A stretch of DNA of 64,000 nucleotides from Bretschneidera sinensis (lineage: Eukaryota; Streptophyta; Magnoliopsida; Brassicales; Akaniaceae). Both the position numbers and the translations under genes were made by a program. The notes under the pieces are model-generated. The model was not told the DNA's origin. It did no database searches and saw nothing but the letters and a program-made list of their open reading frames with translations. Of this stretch, positions 23,313 to 34,872 are shown in pieces. The stretch lies in NCBI GenBank assembly GCA_023935145.1, contig CM043701.1, positions 69,297,317 through 69,361,316 on the forward strand, given 5' to 3'. Numbering within the stretch: the first letter of the stretch is position 1; every line of letters begins with the position of its first letter.

Positions 23313-23337
23313 ATACAATGTAAAAACTAATATAAAT

Positions 23338-23361
23338 GATATATGAGTATGCAAACAATAG

Positions 23362-23428
<67 letters not shown>

Positions 23429-23445
23429 TGAGTATGCAAACAATA
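23338..23445. repeat. (TA)n microsatellite with flanking direct repeat
   Basis: The TA tract at 23370-23426 is bracketed by two copies of GAGTATGCAAACAATA (23345-23360 and 23430-23445). Confidence 0.9.
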
Positions 23446-24383
23446 TTCAAAACCTAATTTTTATATGACATGTAAATTTTAATGCAAAACCCTAATCTCT
23501 ATCACATACGAAAATTGGGATGCAATCCTAGAACGTGCTTTTATAAAATAAATCTACATGATATATTTGAATAATCTAAATCATGAAGGCTCATAATAAT
23601 CAGTCATCATAAATTTAATAAAGAAACTTTAGATTACTAACATTTTCTTTTTGCAATCTCTCTACGTATGGCGTAGGGATTAATTATGAAGAATTAATAC
23701 CTAAGTTCGTAAAGTGTTCCATGTGTGGTGTTGATTGCCCTTAGAAATTAGATTTGATGTGCACGCATTGTAGATGAGCGAATGTGAGAACCTAAAATTT
23801 GATCTCAAGAACTGATTTAGGTTTTGTGAATTTGTAGGCATGTGTAGGGGTTTTGGGAGTGTAGGATTTTAGAGGAATTGGGTTTATGAAAATTCTAGAA
23901 TTGTTGGAGATTTAGTGTTTATGAATGAAGGAATATTATTAGAAAAATCATCTCTTTAGGTAAAAAAATCTCTAAGTTTTTAGTTTATGACTATGTGTTT
24001 TTGGTGTTGGAGTTAAGGTGGTTTATATAGGAAATTTGAGAGCCGGGGTCAATAGACAACTAGGATGCGTCAAATTTAATCCAAAGGTGATGAAAGCTTC
24101 TTGTTGGAGTAGGAAAACCTAAGTCTTCACCGTCCTAAGTAAGGTTTTTGACCAAAAAATGAATTTCCAAAAGTTTTGGACGCTGGTTTGTGAAACTAAG
24201 GTGGCGCACCCGCTTGGTTTGGTTTGGTTTAAGATCATTCAAGTTTGATTGACCAAATTTTGTTAAAAATCCAATTTGTCACACATTATTCATTTATTTT
24301 GCGTATCTTAAGACCAATGTATCGTCATTAGGTTCCACACATCGTTCGTCCTAATATTTGGAATAAAATTGGGTGTCTACATC
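23446..24383 (+). other. Non-coding; possible gypsy LTR end
   Basis: No coding region. The final bases before 24384, TGGGTGTCTACA, would be the complement of a TGTAGACA start, as seen at 58283, so this may be the end of an LTR. No partner copy is found in the window. Confidence 0.3.
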
Positions 24384-24975
24384 ATGGCCCACCAAAAGAG
24401 ACTACTTTGATTGGTGAGAGTCTTTTAGTCCAAGAATTCTTACAAAATCGACTCTCTCTAGAGAAAGAGAATAAAAGGAAAAAAATGAAAAAGAGCATTA
24501 AGAAAGGGCAATCTTTAAGTACTCATTGCTACTCATCTGAGGAAAAAGCCTACCAAAAGCATGTTGGTATCTTCACAAGGAGCATGTTAAAGATCCAAAA
24601 CAGTCTAATACATTTGTTGAAACCATCCAAACCAAATACTCGGTGTGTGACCTAAATGTCAAAAATTGGATAAGAGTATGTGCTGTGAAGAATTAAGAAG
24701 TCCTAAAGCTTTATTTTTCCTTAGAATAAATATATTTGAAAATAGATTTGAAATGATGTTTTGATTGTGAGCCTCAAAAATAAATATGAGATATTTCTCA
24801 TTAAGCACTTTTGCTTTCATGAAAACAAAAGGCTAAAATATCTAAAAGATCTCCCTAACTTTCTTTCTATAATCTGGAAAAAAGTCAATACCCTTCGTCA
24901 TAAGAACCCGAACCAAAAATTTTGAAACCCTTTTTGTACCCAAAATTAACCATGGTCATCGTTCCAAATAATTCA
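24384..24975 (+). repeat. Dispersed repeat R2, copy 1
   Basis: Aligns with 39574-40315 (shared phrases GATTGG, CTTTTAGTCCAAG, GTGAGCC, TTAAGCAC, AATACCCTT). It resembles the non-coding zone downstream of pol in Tat-type gypsy elements. The open frame at 24407-24655 is not shared between copies. Confidence 0.55.
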
Positions 24976-25060
24976 AGAGTACTCGTCTTTCAGGGAATTC
25001 ATTACTCAAAATTGAAATGAAATAATTTTTCTTAGTGTAAAGACTTCTTGCTAGATATTA

Positions 25061-25338
25061 GATATCTAGAAGAAAAATGATATTTCAAACAAAGTTACAT
25101 TAAAAATCTTGCACTTATAAATGTATTGTGATCCAAAATTGAATAATGAAAAGCATTCAAAATTGAATGAAAATGTTGGGAGAATTGGAAGAAAAATGAG
25201 ATATCTAGAAGAAAAATGATATTTCAAACAAAGTTACATTAGAAATCTTGCACTTATAAAAGTATTGTGATCCAAAATTGAATAATGAAAAGCATTCACA
25301 ATTGAATGAAAACATTGGGAGAATTGGAAGAGAATTGA
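25061..25338 (+). repeat. 139-bp tandem duplication
   Basis: GATATCTAGAAGAAAAATGA begins at 25061 and again at 25200; the two units differ at only a few bases and both end ATTGGGAGAATTGGAAGA. Confidence 0.95.
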
Positions 25339-25339
25339 T

Positions 25340-26110
25340 CCCAATCTAAAGAACAATCAAGTTCATCTAGTAGAAATCCTGCAGCACTTGAAACTGAAGG
25401 CTCAAAAGCGCCATATCCCAGGAGATACCTCAAGGTCACCGCAATTTCAAAAAAGAATGTTGATTCATTGGTATTTCAAAATTATTGGCATTTAAGAAAT
25501 CATCGAAATCACTATAGAACTATTGGATTTCCCTGTTTGATATTTCAATAGAGTTATGGATTTCTTCAATTGATTGAGATGTTCTTAAAAAATACTAAAA
25601 TATTGAAGAAAAATCATCACTAGTATTAAAAAAAATTGGTAGAAGAAACTTTGGATTTCCATGCTTGAAACAAGATGTTCCGAAAAGTGTTGCGAATTTC
25701 CTCAAAATTCATTACTATGTTTTGTGAGAACTAATGGATTTCCATAACTTTTTGAAATGTTCTAAATAAATCCTTGGCATTTAAGAGAACCATTGGATTT
25801 CCTTGAATAGATGAGATGTTCCAACATAGTTTTGGATTTTCTCAATTAATTAAGATGTTGCACAAAAATCACTGGAATACAAAAAAAAAAAAAATTAAAA
25901 AAGTTATCACTAGAACATTGGATCATCGGTATCTAAGAAACTATCATTGTTATACTGGTATTAAATGGATCAATGAAATCACTGCATCTAAAAGACCCAT
26001 TGGATTTCCTCGAGCAAACAAAATGTTACAAGAGAGTTCTAGATTTCCTTAAAAGATTGAAATGTTCTAAAGGAGTTCATGACTTCCTCAACTGATTGAA
26101 ACATTCTTAA
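25340..26110 (+). repeat. Degenerate interspersed repeats (TTGGATTTCC units)
   Basis: The phrases TTGGATTTCC, GA(G/A)ATGTTC and TCACT recur irregularly every 60-100 bp. Spacing and sequence vary, so this is a decayed tandem array and not a coding region. Confidence 0.55.
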
Positions 26111-26259
26111 AAGTCACCAACAAAAATTGTATTTTTATAACAAGCTCTCTCTCGTATATTTATTACATGCTCTCTCAAACTCTTAATCATAAGCTCTCTT
26201 GTATTTTAACTACAATTTCTCTCTCGTAATATTCGGTTCGCAAGCTCTTTCTTGCGCTT

Positions 26260-26610
26260 TTGATAGAAAAACTCGCTCTTTTATTTTATTGCAACTCTCA
26301 TAAGTTTATGTTCCCCTCGTATTTTATTATAGCTCTATCATATTTTGTTGTAACTCTCGTAAATTTTTGTTGTTCTCATATTTTATTGTAACTCTCGTAA
26401 ATTTTTGTTCCTCTTGTATTTTATTTCAACTTTCATAAACTTCTATCTGTCTCGTATTTTGCAGCAACTCTTGTAAATTTTTATTCCTCTAAAATTTTTT
26501 CGCAACTCTCATAAAATTTTGTTCCTCTCGTATTTTATTGCAACTCTTGTAACTTTTGTTCCTCTCATATTTTATTTTAACTACTGTAAATTTATGATCC
26601 TCTTGTAAAT
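26260..26610 (+). repeat. Degenerate minisatellite, unit about 40 bp
   Basis: Roughly eight units read CAACTCTCGTAAATTTTTGT followed by TCCTCTCGTATTTTATTG with substitutions. Tandem arrays like this are known in the hypervariable 3' untranslated zone of plant Tat/Ogre gypsy elements, which would fit repeat R2 upstream and repeat R1 beyond element A. Confidence 0.8.
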
Positions 26611-26742
26611 CTTTTGCCAAAAAACAAAATATTGAAAAAGCAAAAACACAAAAAAAGAGTTTATCTAAGCTAGAAAAAATAGGCATCTTTCTCATCTTTG
26701 TGTAGCTCCTCTTTGCAAATTTATGTAAAGATGGGTAGATGT

Positions 26743-28467
26743 TGTTAGTAGTATGCCTTATAATCCAATGACATTTGATGTCTAGGGATATTATTTGTAA
26801 AATAATCTTATTCAAATTGTTATCATAATTTATAGCAAGTTTATTTATCATTAATATTTGTTTAATTATATTGTCATGATTAAGTCCATAGAGGAAACAA
26901 TGGAGATAGGATTATGATAAGATCATAATTTTGATACCTAGTCTTCTCGAAAGCTTTCCTCATAAATTTTCTTGGTTGTAGGATACTAATTGGATGATTA
27001 GTAATCCGGATAGACCGATATATACAATGTTTGCTTAATTGGAAGGGTGATTGATCTTAATGTCACTTGTGTGGTAGACACTAAAACAAGTATATAGGTG
27101 CAAATTGGAGAATGAGTTCACTAAACACGAGTTGACTTAAAAACACCTAATAATTATGTTTGCTCAATTGGGAGGGTGATTGATCTTAATGTCACTTGTG
27201 TGGTAGACACTAAAACAAGTATGCAGGTGCTCATTGGAAAATGAGTTTACTAAACATGACTCGACTTAAAAACATCTAATGGAGTTTTACTTGCCTATCA
27301 CTAGGTAGTTCTTATGTTACAGTTGTGCATGTGATCCTTAGACCCAATGCCCCATGATTATCTTGTATGCAACTAATTATACTTTGATTCTATTTAATTT
27401 AGTTCTATTTATAGATCATTAATTGGTAGTAATTAGGTATAATGAGTTTCATATGGAGTTATATGAGTGTATAATAAGAGATCTATCACTCCTAAGTAAA
27501 CGGATAGAATGCCTTTTGTGATCTACCAATGTATAATTAAATAAGTTTTTTGGCCAAGGCAGAGCGAGAATTAGAAAGTGGAGTTTCTAATTTCACCACA
27601 AGAATTATATTCTTGAGATCTAGACACATAATATTAATGTTAAGGGTTTGACAGTAATTTCATACCCAAATTAGCATAATGTTAAGGGTCATTACATAAT
27701 GGAAGGATTGATTTGCACGATAAGTATAACAAAAAGGTTCAAGGTTTCACAACCAAATTCACACTATCTGGGTAGTCATGATATGTTGTTGGGTGTCACT
27801 CATTATTGTAAAAGCTCTAAGAATTAATTAAATGGACAATTAATTAATTCTTATAAAAGGGAGAATCAAAAAGAGTTTTCATTCAAAAAAAATAAGAAGT
27901 TCTAATTAATTGAAAAGGGTTCCAATTGCAATTACATAAAAGTTATGGCATATTACCAAATTAGTTTGAACCTAAAGGGTCACACACAAAAGGGACAATG
28001 TGTAATTAAAAAATAACTATGGGGTTTAGTTTGAAATTAATGATTAGTTGAACTTAACTCTAACACTATAAATATTTTATAAATGTGCAAAAATTTGCTA
28101 GCATATAATCTACACACAAGTTTTTCCTAGGGTTTTAGTTTTTCTTTTTCACAAAAAAAGGAAGAGCTAATTGGGAGAGAAATCCTAATTCAAGATTTGT
28201 CTTGTGTGGACTTTCTTTAGAGATCACATACTTTGTGATTGTTGTGGATTCACGAATAAAAGAATTTGGATTCAGGCATGTTGGAGAATTCGACTGGTGT
28301 TGGAGAATTCAAGCTAAAAAAATTTAGAGAGTCAAGTACACATCAAATCAAAGATAATATTTCTTTCATTGAATATTCTTGATGTTATACATAAATCATA
28401 AGGTGATAAAGTAGGAATCAATGAAAATTTTAAATTTTCATTGGGTTTTCTATTTTGATCTTCTTCA
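26743..28467 (+). repeat. 5' LTR of A (1,725 bp)
   Basis: Begins TGTTAGTAGTATGCC and ends TTCTTCA two bases before the primer site. It is longer than the 3' LTR mainly because of a 129-bp tandem duplication (27027-27155 and 27156-27284, both beginning ATGTTTGCT). It contains no gene. Confidence 0.85.
27027..27284 (+). repeat. 129-bp tandem duplication in 5' LTR of A
   Basis: Both units contain GGGTGATTGATCTTAATGTC and GTGGTAGACACTAAAACAAG. The 3' LTR has one unit, so the duplication happened after integration or differs between LTRs through recombination. Confidence 0.9.
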
Positions 28468-28650
28468 AGTGGTATCAAAGCCATTTTAAGGATCGCATAT
28501 TCATAATCTAAAAGTTTGATTGGGGTTTAAGAAACCTTAGGTTAAGAGGATTCAAGAAAAAGTTCTTGAATTTTTTTTATTACATATGATGATAATAAAG
28601 AAGTTGTAAATTGTTTTTCAAGCAAATTAAATCAATAGAAATTGATTATA

Positions 28651-28980
28651 AACAATTTAATTGATCAAAATATGATTTTAAATCAAAAAGAAATTGTTTT
28701 GGGAAGAAAATTATTGTAGAAAACGTGAAAATCTACATATATCAAAGGTGAAGTCAATATAAACAATTTGGTTGATCAAAATATAATTTAAATCAAAAAG
28801 AAATTGTTTAGAGAAGATAATTCACGTAGAAAACGTGAAAATTTGCATATATCGAAGGTATAGTCAATATAAACAATTTAGTTGAACAAAATATGACTTT
28901 AGATCAAAAGAAAATTGTTTTGGTAAGAAAATTTGCATAGAAAAAATTGAAAATATGCGTATATCAAAGGTATAATCGAC
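28651..28980 (+). repeat. Three 110-bp tandem repeats in the leader of A
   Basis: Units start with AACAATTT at 28652, 28762 and 28872 and share GTTGATCAAAATAT, AAAGAAATTGTTT and ATATATCAAAGGT. Element B has a single unit at about 41366-41470. An AGTCGACT-related zone follows in both (28975-29100; 41465-41560). Confidence 0.85.
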
Positions 28981-30710
28981 TGCCCTAAGTGGACAACCGA
29001 TTTCCCTGAGTGGATAGTTGACTGTGATCTCTAGACCTAATGCAAAATAGGTCAGAAACTTTTTATAGACGACTGTTGAGGACTGTCGATTGTCCCTCTA
29101 ACCTAATGAAAAACTTAGTCAAATATTTTGGTCCAAATTAAAACGATCATAGTTCACACATTTTAAATTGGATTTCATGGGTTTTGGAAGCATTGGAAAG
29201 ATATAGAACCCTAGTTTTATATGCCACTAATATGCTTTAAAATTCCAATTATTTTTTAGATATGATTAAAAATACGAACAATGTTTAAATCAACAAAAAC
29301 AAAATTTTTTCTTCTAAAATTCATTGTTTTAAACGTTTTTTAGATTCCAAATTTGTTTTGACTTGGAATTCAAAATAAAACTTTTATTGAATTAAATAAA
29401 TGATTTTTTAATTAAGAATTCATCATAATTTTTTATTAAAGTTTTAAAAACTAGAGTTTGATTAGGAATGAAACTCCAAAATCCTTATTGCATTAGAATT
29501 ATGAATTCTAATGAATAAGTTATTTAAATTTTACGTGGAATAAGATTAGAAAAGTTTTTGGAAACCTAATTTGATTAGGATAAGCAATCTTGAAAATAAA
29601 ACCATAACTAAAATAAATTACTTTTAAATTCTATAAAATGTTCCAGGATGAGTGATTACTTTTAAATTCTATATATGCAAATGTAATTGGTCTTTATTTA
29701 ATGTGATTGAATGTATGGTTGTTATTTTATGATTTGTAATATTCAATTATCTATTTTTAAATATGAAATTTTAAATGGGTTTGGATATCTTGTCTCTCTT
29801 TTATTTCTACTTGTAAAATTCTATTTCCCTCTTATGGTAACTCCCGTTGATTTTGAATCAATGTTTATTATTGATTATGCAATGTAATTGGTTAGAATGA
29901 TTTGATAGGAGTAGATAGGAACTTTTCATGGAAAGTTTAAGGATGATCGAGTGTGCAATGAAGCAATGAAGGCCTACTTGAAGATTGCAAGACCTATTAC
30001 ATGGGAATTGGTGAAAGATATTATAGAACCCTAAATTAAGACCAATGATTCACTTAGTAGCTCAAGTGAAACATGCAAAAAAAAGTCCATAATCATCTAG
30101 AGTCATATTTTATTTGATATTATATAATGTTTGATATGTATGTGATGCATGTTTAAATTAAATGATGAGATTAAAGACCAATTAAATTCCCTCATGAAAA
30201 AATTTCTATTAAGTTGTAACGAAGAGACATTATGAATGTCTTATTGTGGCCTTCCATCATTGTAGGGAAATACAAGATTTACCGTTATAAGTAAATTTTT
30301 CCGCAAACATGTGGAACTTACATTATGGGAGATTCATAATGCCCTAATAAATATATGATATAACAAGGTAGGAAACTAGTGCGTATAAGAAACTATCATG
30401 TGAGGATGGTATATTTTAAAGGCCGAATGAATGATTGAAATTACATGGAATATTATTGATAAATTTTATTTACATGTTAAAGGCTTATTATAGCTAAGAA
30501 ACTATTACGTGAGGCTATTTTAAACGAGTAATGAGATCCCAATACCCACTAGGAAACCTTCCAATGGGGTCTCTTGAATTTCATAACGAGGGATTATGGA
30601 ATTAGAAAAGAATAGCAGGAGGTACCGATATGATTAAAGACCAAGTCTATTGGTGGATAAGAAAATTTAATAGATATTAATTTTCTGTTATTGTTGACTT
30701 CTATATCACA

Positions 30711-31515
30711 ATGGCCAACCTAAACCCATTATTGACAATTTTTTTTATAGCAACAGACTGATAGGGCTCAATTTCTTAGACTCACTAAGGAACTTGAGAA
30801 TCATTCCCAATTATGAGAAAATTAGTTATGCTCTTGATCAAATGCTTCTGGCAAGTGTTGCTGAGAATGCACTGGAAGAAAAAAGGTCACAACTTTTCAG
30901 AAGTGGCAAGAGGATGACTTGAAGGCTAGGTGCTACATGCTAGCTTCAACATCTAATGAGCTTCAAAAGCAACATGAGATATAGAAAGCGCCTAAGTGAT
31001 GTTGCTTCACTTGCAAGAGTTGTACGGTGAGAATAGTCACATTGCAAGATTCCAAATCTCAAAGGACCTCTTTAAGGCTAGGATGCCCAAAAGATCATCA
31101 ATTAATGAGCATGGATTGAAAATGACCAATTACATTGAGTAGTTAAACGGAAGTATGGATGAAAAATTATATAATGATTTGATTCTATAGTCCCTTCTAG
31201 ATTCATTCTTGCAGTTTGTTGTCAATAATATGAACAAGATAGAAGTGACACTTCCATATGTTGTTAGCATGTTAAAAGCTATGGAGGCAACAATCAAGAA
31301 AGGTAAGAAACCTATTACTCATATTGATGTGGCTATTTCTTCTAAGTCTAAGGGCAAGAAAGTCTCAAAGAAGATAAATAAACCATTAAAAGCAAATAGA
31401 AATGCTAACAAGGCTAGTTTTTCAAAAGCCAAAAAAGAAATGGATAAGTGCTTCCATTATGGCAGAGATGGACACTAGAAGAGAAACTGGATGGAGTATC
31501 CTACGAGTTAAATGG
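30711..31515 (+). pseudogene. Gag remnant of element A
   Basis: It starts ATGGCCAACCTAAACCC, matching the start of gag in element B (42968). Retained phrases include NMNKIEVTLPYVVSMLKAME and a Lys-rich stretch before the zinc knuckle. The knuckle reads CFHYGRDGH, with Cys2 changed to Tyr, followed by a stop. The longest open piece is 31209-31478. A frameshift lies close to the start. Gag would form the virus-like particle; this copy cannot. Confidence 0.75.
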
Positions 31516-31544
31516 ACAAACCTTTGGAAAGAATGTCTGAGTTA

Positions 31545-32750
31545 TTACTTGTTGAAATTAAAGAAGTTTTTACTGGGTTATTAGATACCAAGTATGGTTC
31601 TCACATTTGCAAAGGGTTCTAAATGCTGAGAAGAAGCAGAAAGCAAAGTAAAAGAGAAGTCAAGCTTTGCCTTGGAAATTTAGCAAGTGTTGTTGCATTA
31701 GTCAATTTTTTTTTTTTGTTTTTACTTAGGTTTACTATATTTAATTGGATGGTTAAATATTTGACATTAATCAACATGGTAATAAAAGGAAAATGGATGA
31801 AATTAATCATTCTTATGCATGGCATCTCAAACATGGTCATATCAATGGGTGTAGGATTAGTAAGTTGGCTAAAGATGTATATTCTTATGCACTGAATTTT
31901 GAGTCATACCTAATATTTGAATCTTGTCTCAAGAGAAAAATGAAAAAGACTCCATTTAGTGGATATGGAGAAAGAGCTCCTTACATATAAGGATTATGGA
32001 GAAAGAGTTGCTTACATATAAGTTTTGATCCACACAGATGTTTGTGGGCCATTAAGCTCAATTTCTATGGAGGTTATTCTTACTTTATTACCTTTATCGA
32101 TGACCATTCGAGGTTAGAGTATGTGTATCTTATGAAGTATAAATCTGAATCCTTTGAAAAGTTCAAGGAATTTAGATAAGAAGTTGAAAAACAAATTAAC
32201 AAAAGTATCAAAGTTCTTCAATATGATCGAGGTGATGAATACTTAACTAATGAATTTTTGGATCATCTCAAAGAGAATGGGATTCTCTCATAGTGGACTC
32301 CTCTTCGAACATGTTAGTTGAATGGTATGTTCGAAAGGATAAATAGTAGTTTATTGGATATAGTGCGATTGAAGATGAGTTACATTGATCTTCCAATTTC
32401 ATTTGGGGCTATACCTTAGAAACTGTCTCATATTTTTTAAATAAAGTTCTTTCTAACTATGTGCCTAAAACACCATATGAGATGTGGAATGGTAAGAAAC
32501 CTAGTCCTAAGTATGTTAAGATATGGGGTTGTCCTGCATATGTCAAAAGATTAGTTGTAGATAAGTTAGAAGCAAGGTCAGATAAATGTAGATTTATGGG
32601 ATATCCCAAAGAAAGTTTGGGATATTACTTTTATCTCCCTAATGAGAAAAATGTGTTTGTCTCAAAATTTGCTACCTTTTTGGAGAAAGAATTTGTTTTG
32701 GAAGGGAGCAGTGGGAATAAAATTGAACTTAAAGATGTTTCTTAAAAACC
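31545..32750 (+). pseudogene. Protease and integrase remnant of element A
   Basis: The protease motif, DTGCGSHIC in relatives, reads DTKYGSHIC near 31584, so the catalytic Asp remains but the Gly is lost. The integrase core is in pieces between 31980 and 32460 with stops (TDVCGPL, then broken text). The open stretch 32461-32745 is the region after the integrase core: KTPYEMWNGKKPSPKY, WGCPAYVKRL, GYPKESLGYYFY. All three lie in copia order. Confidence 0.75.
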
Positions 32751-34857
32751 CACAAATCAATAATGATCAACCTGAGGAGCCTATTGTAACAGTCTCTCCT
32801 ATTACACAACCTCCATGTAGATTAGGTAGGATACATGGATCACTAGAGAGATATATGTATCACATCAAGGGTGATGTAGATGTACACTTTATTGGGAATA
32901 AAGATCCTAAAAACTACAAAGAAAGGATGCTAAAATCGATTTGGGAAAATGGCTTGAAGCCATGAAATTTGAAACGGAGTCCATATATTCTAGCCAAGTT
33001 TGGACCTTAGTTGACCCTTCTGAAGGTATTGTACCTATTGGTTGAAAATGAGTTTATAAAAGAAAGATGGGTGCCGATGGAAAGGTAAAGACCTTTAAGG
33101 TAAGGCTAGTAGCAAATTGTTACAAACAAAGACAATGAGTTGACTTTGATGAAACTTTTTCTCCTATAGTCATGTTGAAGTCCATTAGGATCTTGTTCAC
33201 AATAGTTGCACACTACAATTATGAGATATGAAAAATGGATGTTAAAAATGCCTTCCTCAATGATAACATAGAGGAAGATATATACATGGAGCAACTAGAG
33301 GATTTTTTCATCCAATTGTAGTGACCATAATGTGTGCAAACTATAAAGATCAATTTATGGATTAAAGCAAGTTTCCCAAAGCTGGAACATCTAATTTGAT
33401 GAGGTAATCAAAATGTTTGGTTTTCTAAAAAATATAGATGAACCATTTTTGTACAAGAAGACTAGTGGGAGTGCACTTACATTTTTGATATTGTACATTG
33501 ATGATTAACTACTTATTGGGAATGATGTAATTATGTTATAATCAGTCAAATTTTGGCTTTCAAGAAACTTCTCTATGAAATATGTGGCGGAAGCATCATA
33601 TGTTCTAGAAATAAAGGTCTATAGAGATAGATCTAGAATGATGCTTGAGTTATCCCAATCTACATACATAGATAAAATGTTGAAGAGGTTCAGCATGGAA
33701 AACTCCCAGAGATGATAGTTACCTTTCTGGTTTGGAGTACATCTCTCTAAGTAGATGTCCTCAAAGATACTTGAAGAGAGAGAGAGAGAGGGAGAACATG
33801 AGTTAGATCCTCTATGCTTCGACGATAGAAAGTCTCATGTATGCTATGTTATATATTAAGCTTGATATTAGTCATTCTATAAGTGTTACTAGCAGATATC
33901 AGTCAAATCCAAGTTTATGTTATAATTAGTTAAATTTTGGCTTTTAAGAATCTTCTCCATGAAAGATTTAGGAGAAGCATCATATGTTCTAGAAATAAAG
34001 GTTTATAGAGATAGATCTAGAAGGATGCTTGGCTTATCTTAATATACATACATAGATAAAATGTTGAAGAGATTCAATATGGAAAACTCCCAAAGAGGAT
34101 AGTTACCTTTCCGGAATGGAGTACATTTCTCTAAGTAGATATCCCCAAAGACACTTGAAGATAGAGAGCATGAGTCAGATCCTTTATGCTTCGGCAATAG
34201 GAAGTTTCGTGTATGCTATATTATGTATTATTCCTGATATCAGTCATGCTATAAGTGTTACTAGTAGATATCAATCAAATCCATGATTGGAGCATTGGGT
34301 TCCTGTGAAGAACATTATTAAGTACTTGAGAAGGACTAAAGATTTCTTCATCATATATGGAGGAGGTGACTTAAAATTGGAAAGTTATATTGATTTTGAC
34401 TTTTAATCAGATGTGGATGATAGAAAATCTACTTCTGGATTTGTTTTCATCTTAAATGGTGGAGTAATGAGCTGGAAGAGTTGTAAGTAAGATATCATTA
34501 TATATTCCACCATTAAGGTTGAATATATTATTGTGTCTAGGGATGCAAATGAGACGGTTGGACAAAAAGTTCATCACCGAGCTTGGTGTTATTCCTAACA
34601 TTGAATTCCCAGTACCTTGTATTATGATCACAATGGCGATAGCTCAAGCCAATGAACCACGGTCTCATAAAAAAATCCAAGCACATTAAGTAGCTTAGAC
34701 ACTTGATTAGTGTAATCATTGGAAAATGAGACGTGACGATACAAAAGGTTATGTTAGTAGAGAATAAAGTAGATCCACTAACTAAGGCATTGACACAACA
34801 GCACTTTGAACGTCATCTTGAGAATATGGGTATTAGATACATGAATTATTAGCTTTA
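32751..34857 (+). pseudogene. Reverse transcriptase and RNase H remnant of element A
   Basis: Fragments include VWTLVDP (about 32998), FKVRLVA, DFDETFSPIV (33130-33170) and the catalytic YIDD at 33494-33505, followed directly by a TAA where relatives have Gln or Tyr. The RNase H end reads VDPLTKALTQQHFERHLENMG at 34769-34840. A 384-bp tandem duplication (33533-34284) disrupts the C-terminal part of reverse transcriptase. No frame stays open for more than about 110 codons. Confidence 0.78.
33533..34284 (+). repeat. 384-bp tandem duplication inside pol of A
   Basis: ATGTTATAAT begins at 33533 and again at 33917. Both units contain GCATCATATGTTCTAGAAAT, GAAAACTCCCA and TCAAATCC at the end. The units differ at many sites and the first carries an extra (AG)n insertion near 33777-33800, so the duplication is old. 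Confidence 0.9.
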
Positions 34858-34872
34858 GTGCATGTGGGAGAT

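Noticed and set aside
26285..26610. CRISPR-like array of 40-bp units
   Set aside because: No identical repeats separated by unique spacers; whole units repeat with drift, in a plant genome, so it is a minisatellite.
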